Part shown: piece after piece, positions 9,031 to 17,574 of the stretch
Numbering within the stretch: position 1 is the first letter of the stretch
Layout: the number at the start of each line of letters is the position of its first letter
Assembly (NCBI RefSeq): GCF_001625445.1
Contig: NZ_LWHG01000011.1
Location: 1-64,000 of the forward strand
DNA length: 64,000 bases
Source of the DNA: Haladaptatus sp. R4
Lineage (GTDB): Archaea; Halobacteriota; Halobacteria; Halobacteriales; Haladaptataceae
Direction of reading: 5' to 3'
Notes under the pieces: generated by a model
Seen by the model: only the letters and a program-made list of their open reading frames with translations
What the model was told of the DNA's origin: nothing
Database searches by the model: none
Position numbers and translations under genes: made by a program

Positions 9031-9666
9031 ATGATGGACTGGGAGCGGTTCTACGACAGGGCGAACTACGACCGCTGTGCCTACATCGGCGGCGGGCGGA
9101 TGGCAGATCTCGTGGAGCGATTTTTCGAACGGGAGGGCACGCCCGAGAACTTCGCGTCGGTTGGCTGTGGACCGGCGGTCGTCCCGTTCCTCCTCGCCGA
9201 GCGCCACCCCGACATCGACGTGTACGGGTTCGACATCTCGGAGACCGTGGTTCGGGACAACGCCGAGAAAGCGACGGAAGAAGGATTGGAGAACCTTCAC
9301 TTCGCCGTGGATTCGCTTCCGAACCTCGAAACGGACCAGAAATTCGACGTGGTGTACTGCGTCGCCACGCTCTATTTCGTGGACGAACCGCGCCGAGCAA
9401 TCGAGAACCTGTACTCACACGTTCGATCGGGAGGTCACCTCGTTTTGAACTATCCGAACGAACAGAGCAGGAGAACGTTCGATAGGGAGTTCGAGGGACG
9501 CAAACGGGAATCGTTCGAACTCGTCTTGAGCGGCGCGAACATCATTAGCGAGGACGTCGTTCGGGACGTAACTGGCGCGGAAACGCGGAGCTACTGGGAA
9601 CTGATAGACGCCGAGGACGAGGAGTTCGTCGATTCGGCGACTCCGTGTGTCGTCGTCGAGAAGTGA
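9031..9666 (+). CDS. SAM-dependent methyltransferase (class I)
   Basis: A protein of about 211 residues with a Rossmann-type methyltransferase core. Motif I reads ASVGCGPAVVPFLLAERHPD, motif II VYGFDISETVV, and motif IV FDVVYCVATLYFVDEP. The glycine-rich loop is changed to GCGPA, a common variant in archaeal members. The substrate is unknown. A TTG lies at 9028 and ATGs at 9031 and 9034; the ATG at 9031 is used. The upstream flank is very AT-rich. It stands alone: the next gene starts 68 bp later. Confidence 0.85.
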   Translation: MMDWERFYDRANYDRCAYIGGGRMADLVERFFEREGTPENFASVGCGPAVVPFLLAERHPDIDVYGFDISETVVRDNAEKATEEGLENLHFAVDSLPNLETDQKFDVVYCVATLYFVDEPRRAIENLYSHVRSGGHLVLNYPNEQSRRTFDREFEGRKRESFELVLSGANIISEDVVRDVTGAETRSYWELIDAEDEEFVDSATPCVVVEK

Positions 9667-9733
9667 GGAGAGTATCCGGTCATCATTCGTAGTTCGTAGC
9701 TGGGTTCTTACCTGTAGAAAACGAATATTAGCT

Positions 9734-10219
9734 ATGTCCGCTATCGCAACCCGAGGAGGGACGGTACGATGGCTCCGCGGCCTCTGGGAGTACTATCGAG
9801 AGTACACCCACACGGCGATACATGCGGCCGCAACCGCGGCGCTCACCGCATTCGGGTTGCTTATCTTCGTCAACAAACTGTTCGTGCTGCTGGCGATTGC
9901 CTCGTACGTTTTCCCGCCGGTTATCCTCTACAGCATCGGATTCAACGTCGAAAAATCGCCATCCTCTCCCGAGACCGGTGCTGGCCAAACGATCGCCGGA
10001 GCGAATTCGAGCGGGACTTCGAAAAGCGACGGGGGAAGCACGGGTACGATTAGGCATGACGGGGACGCGGATTCGGATGGATACGACGGCGATACCGATT
10101 CCGATAGCGACGACGGAGACACGGACTCCGACAGCGATGATGGCGACACCGACACGGACAGTGACGACGGCGACACTGATTCGGACGGCGACGACGGGGA
10201 TACCGACTCGGACGGGTGA
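9734..10219 (+). CDS. Membrane protein with an acidic 9-residue repeat tail
   Basis: A 161-residue protein of unknown function. Residues about 28-65 form one or two membrane segments (TAIHAAATAALTAFGLLIFV, LFVLLAIASYVFPPVILYSI). After a Ser/Gly-rich linker, the last 45 residues are five copies of a nine-residue unit, GDTDSDSDD or close variants. The copies differ at the DNA level mainly by synonymous changes, so the acidic pattern appears to be kept at protein level. Such Asp/Ser/Gly tails could bind cations or act as hydrated spacers in a halophile. The ATG at 9734 is preferred over upstream in-frame codons because the conserved part begins there. Confidence 0.75.
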   Translation: MSAIATRGGTVRWLRGLWEYYREYTHTAIHAAATAALTAFGLLIFVNKLFVLLAIASYVFPPVILYSIGFNVEKSPSSPETGAGQTIAGANSSGTSKSDGGSTGTIRHDGDADSDGYDGDTDSDSDDGDTDSDSDDGDTDTDSDDGDTDSDGDDGDTDSDG

Positions 10220-10298
10220 TGGCATCGCTCATCGAAGAACGAATTCGTGCGAAAGGCACCACGTCGAACGGTAAGCAAGCGCGTTGAGGTCGGTCCGA

Positions 10299-10535
10299 TT
10301 AGCCGTCGGCGTCCGCTGCAGAGGACTGCTGATGTTGGTATCCCAGGAAGAAGAGACCGAGACCGATGAGAATGAGGATGACTCCGGGAATGAGGAGGAC
10401 GAAACTCGGACCACAGGGGTTACCGACGCTACTATTGGGAGTGCACATCTGGTCTCGGAACCCGAGCCAGATCAAAAACACACCGACGACGACACCGGAT
10501 ACACCGAATCCTTCGAACGAACGGAGCCGTGACAT
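10299..10535 (-). CDS. Small two-pass membrane protein
   Basis: A 78-residue protein with two hydrophobic segments, VSGVVVGVFLIWLGFRDQ and FVLLIPGVILILIGLGLFFL, joined by a short loop with two cysteines (MCTPNSSVGNPCG). The tail is short and acidic. A disulfide in an external loop is possible but only inferred. The ATG at 10535 is preferred over the GTG directly before it. It lies just past the trpS end on the same strand. No known family was recognised. Confidence 0.68.
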   Translation of the reverse strand: MSRLRSFEGFGVSGVVVGVFLIWLGFRDQMCTPNSSVGNPCGPSFVLLIPGVILILIGLGLFFLGYQHQQSSAADADG

Positions 10536-10596
10536 CACGTTCGAGATAGAGACCGGACCCGCAAAACACTTCTGAAGCGTCGAAGTCGGGAATCGG

Positions 10597-12357
10597 TTAT
10601 CGACGCGACGATTCCAACTCGATGTCCAAACCGTCCAGCAGTTCTTCCGCCTCCTCGCGTTTTTCCTGGTGGTCTTCCAGGAACTCCTTCATGAGTTGAG
10701 CGGCCTGTTCCTTGCAGTCGCCACAGAGGCGCTCGCCGGAGACGCACTCGTCGTAGACCTCCTTCGTGAACTCGTCGTCGTCACCCGCGAGGAGGTAGGC
10801 GTACAGTTCGTACACCGGACATTCGTCGGCCTTTCCGCCCAATTCGCGCTGTTTTTCGGCGGTTTCGCGGCCGCCCGTCGTCGCGGATTTTACCTTGTCG
10901 TAGCCGTCCTCGGGGTCGTCGAGCAGGCTGATGTGGCTGGCCGGAACCGACGAGGACATCTTGCCGCCCGTCAGGCCGGTCATGAACCGGTGGTAGATCG
11001 ACGAGGGCATGATGAAGCCGTAGCCGTCGTTCTCGATCTCTATCTTCCTGGCGAGTTCCTCGGCTTCACTTTTATCTAAGTCGAATGAATCGATGTGGGA
11101 CTCATATACGCGTTTCTCGCCAGGAATAGCTTCGATAAGAGCTTCGAATGCCTCTTCAGTCCCCTCGCGATTCGAGAATCGACGACGGGACTGAAGTGGT
11201 TCTTTGCCGGAGTTTCGTAGTTTTTCGATCAACTCATCATATGTGTCTAATGATATTTCTTTAGGCGGGAACGTTTCGACAGCAAGAACGTCATCGAACA
11301 CTCCCTCGATGGTAGGGTCGGGGAGACGGATATCTCCGGTTTCGTCGTAGAATTTCTCTTTTACGAACAATCCATCGACGCTCTCATCAGACAGTTCCGC
11401 GTTCGCCCCATGGGGGAAATCCTCCCCAAGATTCGGAGAGAGTGTACGATATTCGGACAGTAATTCGGCTGCTAGATCGCATCTGAGAGCATTGATATCA
11501 ATCTCTTGAGAGTGGGCGGATTCGGCAAGATTACCATACACCCATCTTAACAGCAACTGCTCCTCCTGAGAAGCTGTCTCGAAACTTGCGTATGCCTCAG
11601 ATACTTTGAAGTAGCGCATTCGAACCGCCAGGTCGCGGGCCAACCTGACGTGCGGGTCCTGGTCCGGACCGACCGGAATGACGGTCGGTTTCGGTTCGTC
11701 GAGTTGCGGGTAGAGGATGTCCGCCATCTGTGTGACGACGCTCTGGACGTGCGAGACGTTGGTTTCGCCGTCGAAGCCGTAGATGGACTGAAATTCGGAA
11801 AAGTTCGCTTTCGACCCTAGTTCGAACGCGAGGTCTTGGAGTTCGCGGTTCTCGGACTGGCGGTAGAGCGTCCCCGTCTCAGCGTCGAACCCGAGGGCGA
11901 TAAGCGATAGCAGGTAATCCCGCGAATGCTCGTCGATTTCCTCCCACGAGAGGCCACGGGCGCTGTGGGCTTCGAGGTCCGCGATGAGGCCGTAGGTGTC
12001 CCCGCCCTGCTGTTGATGCCAGATGAGTTCGTCGAACACCAGTTTGTGTCCGATGTGCGGGTCGCCGGTCGGCATGAACCCCGACAGCGCGGCGAACGGT
12101 TCGCCGTTCTGCATCGCCTCGGCCACGCGGCGGTAGCCACGGTCGCCGAAGATGACGCTCCGGCGCATCAGGTAGTGTGGGTCAGGAACCGCCGGGAGGA
12201 CGTCGTCGAACTCCTCGATGCCGAACTCCTCGAACAGTTTGCGGTAGTCGGACACCGTCGCCGACCCCCACGGGTCGAGGACAACGTCGTCCTCCCCCGT
12301 TGCGGTACCACCGTCGGGCAGGAGTCCGCCTGTTTCGGATGAATCGTCTCGTGTCAT
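10597..12357 (-). CDS. trpS: Tryptophanyl-tRNA synthetase, mosaic composition
   Basis: A 586-residue class I synthetase that charges tRNA-Trp. The HIGH motif is PTGDPHIGHKLVFDELIWHQ and the KMSKS-type loop is LTGGKMSSSVPASHIS. IPVGPDQDPHVRLARDLAVR is the family's signature. The C-terminal part has C-x4-DC-like cysteines (GERLCGDCKEQ). Residues about 245-437 (DNA about 11048-11625) have clearly lower GC and different codon choice than both flanks, and include a long segment (LAESAHSQEIDINALRCDLA onward) that makes the protein longer than I would expect. This suggests recombination or an acquired insertion. The start overlaps the endA stop. A TTG at 12384 is an alternative start, judged less likely. 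Confidence 0.95.
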   Translation of the reverse strand: MTRDDSSETGGLLPDGGTATGEDDVVLDPWGSATVSDYRKLFEEFGIEEFDDVLPAVPDPHYLMRRSVIFGDRGYRRVAEAMQNGEPFAALSGFMPTGDPHIGHKLVFDELIWHQQQGGDTYGLIADLEAHSARGLSWEEIDEHSRDYLLSLIALGFDAETGTLYRQSENRELQDLAFELGSKANFSEFQSIYGFDGETNVSHVQSVVTQMADILYPQLDEPKPTVIPVGPDQDPHVRLARDLAVRMRYFKVSEAYASFETASQEEQLLLRWVYGNLAESAHSQEIDINALRCDLAAELLSEYRTLSPNLGEDFPHGANAELSDESVDGLFVKEKFYDETGDIRLPDPTIEGVFDDVLAVETFPPKEISLDTYDELIEKLRNSGKEPLQSRRRFSNREGTEEAFEALIEAIPGEKRVYESHIDSFDLDKSEAEELARKIEIENDGYGFIMPSSIYHRFMTGLTGGKMSSSVPASHISLLDDPEDGYDKVKSATTGGRETAEKQRELGGKADECPVYELYAYLLAGDDDEFTKEVYDECVSGERLCGDCKEQAAQLMKEFLEDHQEKREEAEELLDGLDIELESSRR

Positions 12358-13385
12358 GGTGTAAGTCGTGTCACCGACAGCCAAGTGTCTATTCGTTCGT
12401 TCTCCGCGATGAGCGCAAAAATCATTTGCTTTCGTACCCCGTGCGCCAGTCGGACGTCGAGCGCGAGGTCACGCGGGACGAACTCGTAATCGTCCTTCAA
12501 CACCCGAATCAGATACTCCGAGTGTCCGAGGTCGTCCACCGACACCACGTCGGCGTAGGTCCGGAAATCCGCACCGAACTTGAATCCCGTCTTCGGGACC
12601 ACTCCCTGTTCCCGAAGGGTTCGATACACCAGCAAGCGGCGGTCGAACCGCTCGCCTTCGACCTCCTCGCCTCGCACGACGATGTCGTCGTACGTTCCCC
12701 CGATTTCGAGATTACCCTCTGCGACGAGATGGGCCGCCTCCACGAGAGACAACTGTAGAATCCCGGTCGCATCGCGTCCACCCATCTGCTGGCCGTAAAA
12801 CGCCTTACCGTGGAGTTCGTCGGGAGCGTCCCACACCAGCACGCGGTCGCCGACAATCGACCCGGAAAGGTCGGTCGGAACGTCGTGATCCGTCGTCCCC
12901 TCGATCTCGATGCGATCGGTCTCGAAGTAAGTGATTTCGCTCTCCTCGTCCACAATCGCGAGGACCACGTCGCCTAGCTCCGCGACGGGAATCGGATCGC
13001 GCTCGCTCGCGACCCGAATCCGGTGTGACACCTCGTCGTCCCACGGGCCGCTCCCGCGCGGGTAGACGACGAAATCCGACGACGGGTGTGGGTTCGAAAC
13101 CCATCCCTCCCGGTCCGGCGAGAGGTAGAATCCGCGCTCCCTGAGGTTTGCGTAGACGAGGAACCGGGCCGCGAATCCGTTGCCAGTCGATTCCTGTAAA
13201 AATTCCTGAAATCCGTTACCATCGACCGAGTCGAGGTCGCCGCGAAGCAGGAGGTGGGCGGCTTCGACGCGTGAAAACGCTACCTCGTTGCCACTGAGTG
13301 GGCGACCGTATCCCCGCGAATCGTAGTACCGCTGGCGGGCGTCGCCGCCGACACGGACTTCGTCGTCGCGTAGGCTTCCATCCAT
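12354..13385 (-). CDS. endA: tRNA-splicing endonuclease
   Basis: A 343-residue enzyme of the archaeal alpha2-type splicing endonuclease with two tandem repeats, which cuts bulge-helix-bulge motifs in pre-tRNA and rRNA processing stems. The C-terminal repeat keeps the catalytic triad: Tyr in FKFGADFRTYADVV, His in LGHSEYLIRV, and Lys in AHGVRKQMIFAL. The N-terminal repeat (SSDFVVYPRGSGPWDDEVSH) is structural. The ATG at 13385 is used because family homology begins at MDGSLRDDEV. The stop overlaps the trpS start codon, so EndA and TrpRS are co-translated; haloarchaeal pre-tRNA-Trp carries a large intron and is a main EndA substrate. Confidence 0.96.
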   Translation of the reverse strand: MDGSLRDDEVRVGGDARQRYYDSRGYGRPLSGNEVAFSRVEAAHLLLRGDLDSVDGNGFQEFLQESTGNGFAARFLVYANLRERGFYLSPDREGWVSNPHPSSDFVVYPRGSGPWDDEVSHRIRVASERDPIPVAELGDVVLAIVDEESEITYFETDRIEIEGTTDHDVPTDLSGSIVGDRVLVWDAPDELHGKAFYGQQMGGRDATGILQLSLVEAAHLVAEGNLEIGGTYDDIVVRGEEVEGERFDRRLLVYRTLREQGVVPKTGFKFGADFRTYADVVSVDDLGHSEYLIRVLKDDYEFVPRDLALDVRLAHGVRKQMIFALIAENERIDTWLSVTRLTP

Positions 13386-13515
13386 ACGTCTTCTGTGATG
13401 TGGGCCTTCAAATGCACTACGACTCAGGGACGAACTCACCCGACCGTCCGGAGAATGTGTTCTGCTATCTCGTCAACACAGCACTCGGACGGCCGAGAGA
13501 GCAACGAAGGGAAAA

Positions 13516-14265
13516 TCAGCCCTCCGAACGGCCGTCCTCGAACATCTCGCAATCGGTGTTCAAACACCGACGACCTGTCGAGGTTCGGAACACGGGAAGG
13601 CCACAGTCACACGAATCCACGATCATCCCGTTCGGAATTCCGAACCCGACCTCGCAGTCGGGATAGCGGTCGCATCCCGCGATGATGCTTCCCTTGTTCA
13701 GAATTCGCATGTCGGCTCCGCAGTCGGGACAGTCCCATTCCCGGTGGAATCGTCGCCGCACGGCCTCGAAAACGGTGCCGCAATCGCGGTCGATGCAGAG
13801 TTCGAATTCCGCTCCGCGTTCGACGTGCATGGTCGGTAGGCCGCAGTCACACGTTTCCGTTCCGATACTGGCCCGACGCGGAATCGGATACTCCTCGCGA
13901 CAGCCGAGACAGGAAACCGTTCCCTTGGCCCGCGTGAGCGTGCCGTCGCAGTGTGGGCAGGCACCGACGGGAATCCCGGCGACTGAGCCCGGATAGCGGG
14001 AAATCCCGTGACAGGCGTGACAATCGACGCGAACGCGATGATCGTCCGTCGCCGCGACGAGGGTGAACGAATCTCCGTCGAGCGAGGCGTGGGCGGTTTC
14101 CGCGCGGGTGAGCCATTCGACCGGTTGATAGCCGTCCACGTCGTGGACGAGGAGGGTGTCGTCGGGTTTGAGGATGGCGACGACTTCGCCGCGCCGCTGG
14201 CCGTGGGTGTCGCCGTCCGTCGTAATCGTACAGTCACCGGCGAACACGCGAATCGTGTCTGTCAT
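13516..14265 (-). CDS. NucS-like N-terminal domain fused to topoisomerase-type zinc fingers
   Basis: A 249-residue protein. Residues 1-75 resemble the N-terminal DNA-binding half of NucS/EndoMS (DUF91): FAGDCTITTDGDTHGQRRGE, then AILKPDDTLLVHDVDGYQPV and EWLTRAE. The NucS nuclease half is absent. From residue 90 there are repeated Cys pairs: DCHACHG, GACPHCDGTL, VSCLGCREEYP, TCDCGLP, WDCPDCGADM, GCDRYPDCEVGF and SCDCGLP, the last ones like the C4 fingers at the end of type IA topoisomerases. The likely role is single-strand or mismatch DNA binding without its own cleavage. The ATG at 14265 begins the conserved part; the frame extends upstream only as noise. Confidence 0.82.
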   Translation of the reverse strand: MTDTIRVFAGDCTITTDGDTHGQRRGEVVAILKPDDTLLVHDVDGYQPVEWLTRAETAHASLDGDSFTLVAATDDHRVRVDCHACHGISRYPGSVAGIPVGACPHCDGTLTRAKGTVSCLGCREEYPIPRRASIGTETCDCGLPTMHVERGAEFELCIDRDCGTVFEAVRRRFHREWDCPDCGADMRILNKGSIIAGCDRYPDCEVGFGIPNGMIVDSCDCGLPVFRTSTGRRCLNTDCEMFEDGRSEG

Positions 14266-14326
14266 GTCCCGGGTTGGTTCCGTGTTCGTATTTGAACGTT
14301 CGGGCCAAGGGTTTTGAGTGAAAAGG

Positions 14327-15027
14327 ATGAACGAAGAGAAAATGGAAGAGATAGAAGAAGTGGAAGGAGCAGAGCGACAGGCAGTGCTGTTCGACATGGA
14401 CGGCGTCATCGTGAACTCGGAGGATTTCTGGGCGGAACTCGAAGAGGAGATCATCTTCCCCGAAGTGGGCGTTGAGGATATCGGCGACAACGAGATTACC
14501 GGGATGAACTTCCGCGAGATATACGACTATCTGGACGAGGAGTACGGAACCGACGTGACGAAATCGGAGTTCATCTCCCTCTACGACGGAATCGCCGAGG
14601 ACCTCTACGGCGAGCACGTCTCGCTGATGGACGGCTTTCACGACCTGCTGGACGAATTACGTGCGGAGGGAATCGAGGTGGCGCTCGTGTCCTCGTCACC
14701 CCACGACTGGATAGAAATCGTCACCGACCGCTTCGGTCTCGAATTCGAGGAAGTCGTCAGCGCCGACGACATCGACGCCCCCGGCAAACCGGAACCGGCT
14801 ATCTACGAGTATGCGGCCGGGTTGCTCGACTATCGGGCCGACGAGTGCGCCGCGGTCGAGGATTCGGAACACGGCGTCGAATCGGCGTTCGGGCCGGAAC
14901 GTACTGTGTCGGCTATCCGAACGGCGCGAAAGAACTCGACCTCACGATGGCGAACGTGGTGGTCTCCTCGCCCGCTGAATTGCACGAGGAACTGCTCACT
15001 CGACCTGCACGGACCGAACGTCGGTAA
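14327..15027 (+). pseudogene. HAD-superfamily hydrolase, frameshifted near the C-terminus
   Basis: A beta-phosphoglucomutase/phosphatase-like HAD protein. The nucleophile motif is LFDMDGVIVNSEDF, motif II is ALVSSSPHDW, the lysine is in GKPEPAIY, and the acidic motif is AVEDSEHGVESA. Just after it the frame breaks: the continuing frame is random, while the +1 frame gives RAGTYCVGYPNGAKELDLT to a stop at 15027. Adding one G near 14888 (GCG-GTT-CGG) restores ESAVRAGTY. The repaired length is about 233 residues, normal for the family. The tail overlaps the 3' end of the convergent helicase by 32 bp. The cause is most likely a sequence error. Confidence 0.85.
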
Positions 15028-17397
15028 CCGGCAGGAGGGGTAGGTCGGGGAACGCGACGCGGACGGTGAACTCCATCTCGTCGGCCGTGCCCCCGAAGAC
15101 GCCGACGGGAATCGTCGTCTCGCCGTCGAGATACGTCGATTTTGTCGTCATTTCGACGCCGTTGACGGTCACGTCGATAGCCGCCTGCTCGCGGTTACCA
15201 CGGTTCTTGATGGTGACCTCGCGCATGTCGTTCTCGCCGCGAGCGATTCGGGTCGGGAACGACCCCCACTCGATCTCCACGTCGGGAAGCTTGCGGGCGC
15301 TCGCTTCCACCTGTTCAGCGACGCCCTCGGTGAGACCCGCATCGACCAACCCATCGACGCCAGCGGCGCGCACGTCCGCGGGCGTTTCCAGACCTTCCGT
15401 CGCCAACTTGCTGGACCGCCCGGCACCCACACCATCGATTGCGGTGAGTCCGACGGAGCTTTCCCCGACGCCGTTTTCGACGCGGGCCTCGATTCGGGTG
15501 ACGAGGTTCGCGGCGACCGGCCTGTCGAGCCGTTTCAGGAACGCACGGAGCGCCGCGAGCAGTCGAACCGCGTTCTGCTGGATGACCCACGCGTCGCTCC
15601 GCAAGTCGCCCGGCGTCGAACCCGTCATGCTGGAACGGAGGATGGCGAGCACCTTCCGCCCGCCCGCTTCGAGGTCGCCGGAATCCTGTCCGACGAGGAC
15701 GGAGTTGATGGCGTCGCGCTCGGACTGGCGGGCACTGACGCTGTCGAACTCGGCCGCGCCAGCGACCGTTTCGAGCACCTTCGGCACGTCGATGACGTCG
15801 GTCTCCGCGAGGCGGCGGAACCGTTCGGCCGTGTCGAGGTTGAGGTAAAATTTCGAGGCGAGCATGGCGAGCGCCGTTCCCTCGATTTCGAGGTCGTCGC
15901 CCTGCTCCACGAATCCGCGCGAGACGAGGCGCTGGAGCGTGTTTCTGACGCGCTCGCGGTGATTTTCGAAATCGTACTCGTCGGGTTTCGTCTGGGCGCG
16001 GACGTAGTAGAACGTGGTTTGAAGCCACGACATCACATCGTCCAGATCCGAGATGGTGCCCATCGCGATTTCGGCGTTGAGATGGGAATCCAAATCCTCC
16101 GCGAGGCGGGATTCGATCTCCTTGCCGTCGCGCAGGAGTTTTCGGTACTTGTCCGCGTCCTTGAAGTCACAGACGACCCACCCGTAGCCCACGTCGTCGT
16201 AGCCGGGACGGCCCGCCCGCCCGAGCATCTGGAGCACGTCGAGCGGACTCATGTCCACCTCGCCTTCGAGCGGGTCGTGGAGTTTGGTGTCGCGCAGGAC
16301 GACACACCGGGCGGGGAGATTCACACCCCACGCGAGCGTGGAGGTGGAAAAGAGGAGCTGAATCTTCCCCTGTTTGAACCACTCTTCGACCCTGTCGCGG
16401 TCGTTCTTCGACAGTCCGGCGTGGTGGAACGCCACGCGTCGAGGACGGAGTTGCGCAGGGTGTCGTTCCGCAGTTCCTGTGTTTCGGTATGGAAATCGTA
16501 GTCGCCGCGCGCGCCGATGGGGATGTCCCGCTCGGCGATTTCGTCGCGGGCTTTCTTCGCGGCCTGCACGGTGTCCTGCCGCGAGGCGACGAAGACGAGC
16601 GCCTGTCCGTCCTCGCGGATGTGTGGCTCCGCGAGGTCCAGCGCACGATACAGCCTGCGATACTTGTCCGCGAAGGAGTTGTCCCCGTGGGAGTAGGTCT
16701 TCACGTCCGCGTGCAAATCGACGGGGCGGTAGTCGTCCCCGAACTCGAAGGTGGTCTCCGGCGGCGCGTCGAGCCAATCGGCCACGTCGCTCACGTTCGG
16801 CATCGTCGCGGAAAGCGCGACGATACGGGGGGCACAGAGCCTGCGGAGGCGCGAGATGGTGACTTCGAGGACGGCCCCGCGCTTCTCCGAATCGAGCAGG
16901 TGCACCTCGTCGATGACACAGCAGTCCACGTCGGTGATAAAGGAGTAGCGGGACGAGTCGTGTTTCCGGGTCGCCGAGTCGGTCTTCTCGGGCGTCATCA
17001 CGAGGATGTCCGCGCGCTCGGCGCGTCGCGGGTTCAACTCGCGTTCACCCGTGACGACGTACACCGAGTAGCCGAGGTCCTCGAAGCGCTCCCAGTCGCT
17101 TTCCTTCTCGTTGGTCAGCGCCCGAAGCGGGGCGATGAACAGCGCGGTGCCGTCGTCGCGCAGCGCCTTGCAGATGGCGAGTTCCGCGAGCGCCGTCTTG
17201 CCGCTCGCTGTGGGCGCGCTGGCGACGACGTTCTCGTCGCTTTCGAGCAGCGCGGGAAGCATCTCGCGTTGCATTCGGTTGAACTCCTCGAAGGCGAACG
17301 CCTCCGCGAACTGTGGAACCGCCTCGGAGACCTGCATCGTTTCGTAGGCAGAGTGGAAAGCAAAAAGGCGTTTCTGTACCGGGCTGTCAGCAGACAT
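14996..17397 (-). pseudogene. Ski2/Hel308-like superfamily 2 helicase, frameshifted
   Basis: An ATP-dependent helicase of about 800 residues when repaired. The first frame holds Walker A (SAPTASGKTALAEL), TxGxR region, DEVHLLD, SATMPNVSD and FVASRQDTVQ. It breaks after LRNSVLD. The second frame resumes VAFHHAGLSKNDRDRVEEWF and goes on with FSTSTLAWGVNLPAR, QMLGRAGRPGYD, a winged-helix region, a helix-hairpin-helix (TAIDGVGAGRSSKLATEG) and a beta-rich tail. One missing base next to 16437 (plus-strand C) explains the break. The C-terminal beta domain resembles Brr2/Sec63-like tails more than classic Hel308. The start is set at the ATG at 17397; 17337 is an alternative. Confidence 0.88.
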
Positions 17398-17544
17398 TTG
17401 ATGAGAAAGAGATAAGATTGCGAAGGCGCTCCCGGATACGGTCACGCAACGGCCGCCTCGTTGCGCTTCGTTTCTTTGGGTATTCACTTGAAATCGGTCT
17501 CGCGGTGACGAACGTCAACGAATTCGCGGGGACACTTCCTAAAC

Positions 17545-17550
17545 GATAAA
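17545..17550 (+). promoter_or_regulatory. TATA element of ilvA
   Basis: GATAAA lies about 27 bp before the ilvA ATG, matching a leaderless transcript. Confidence 0.5.
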
Positions 17551-17574
17551 GCGTCGCAAAAACTACCGACAACT

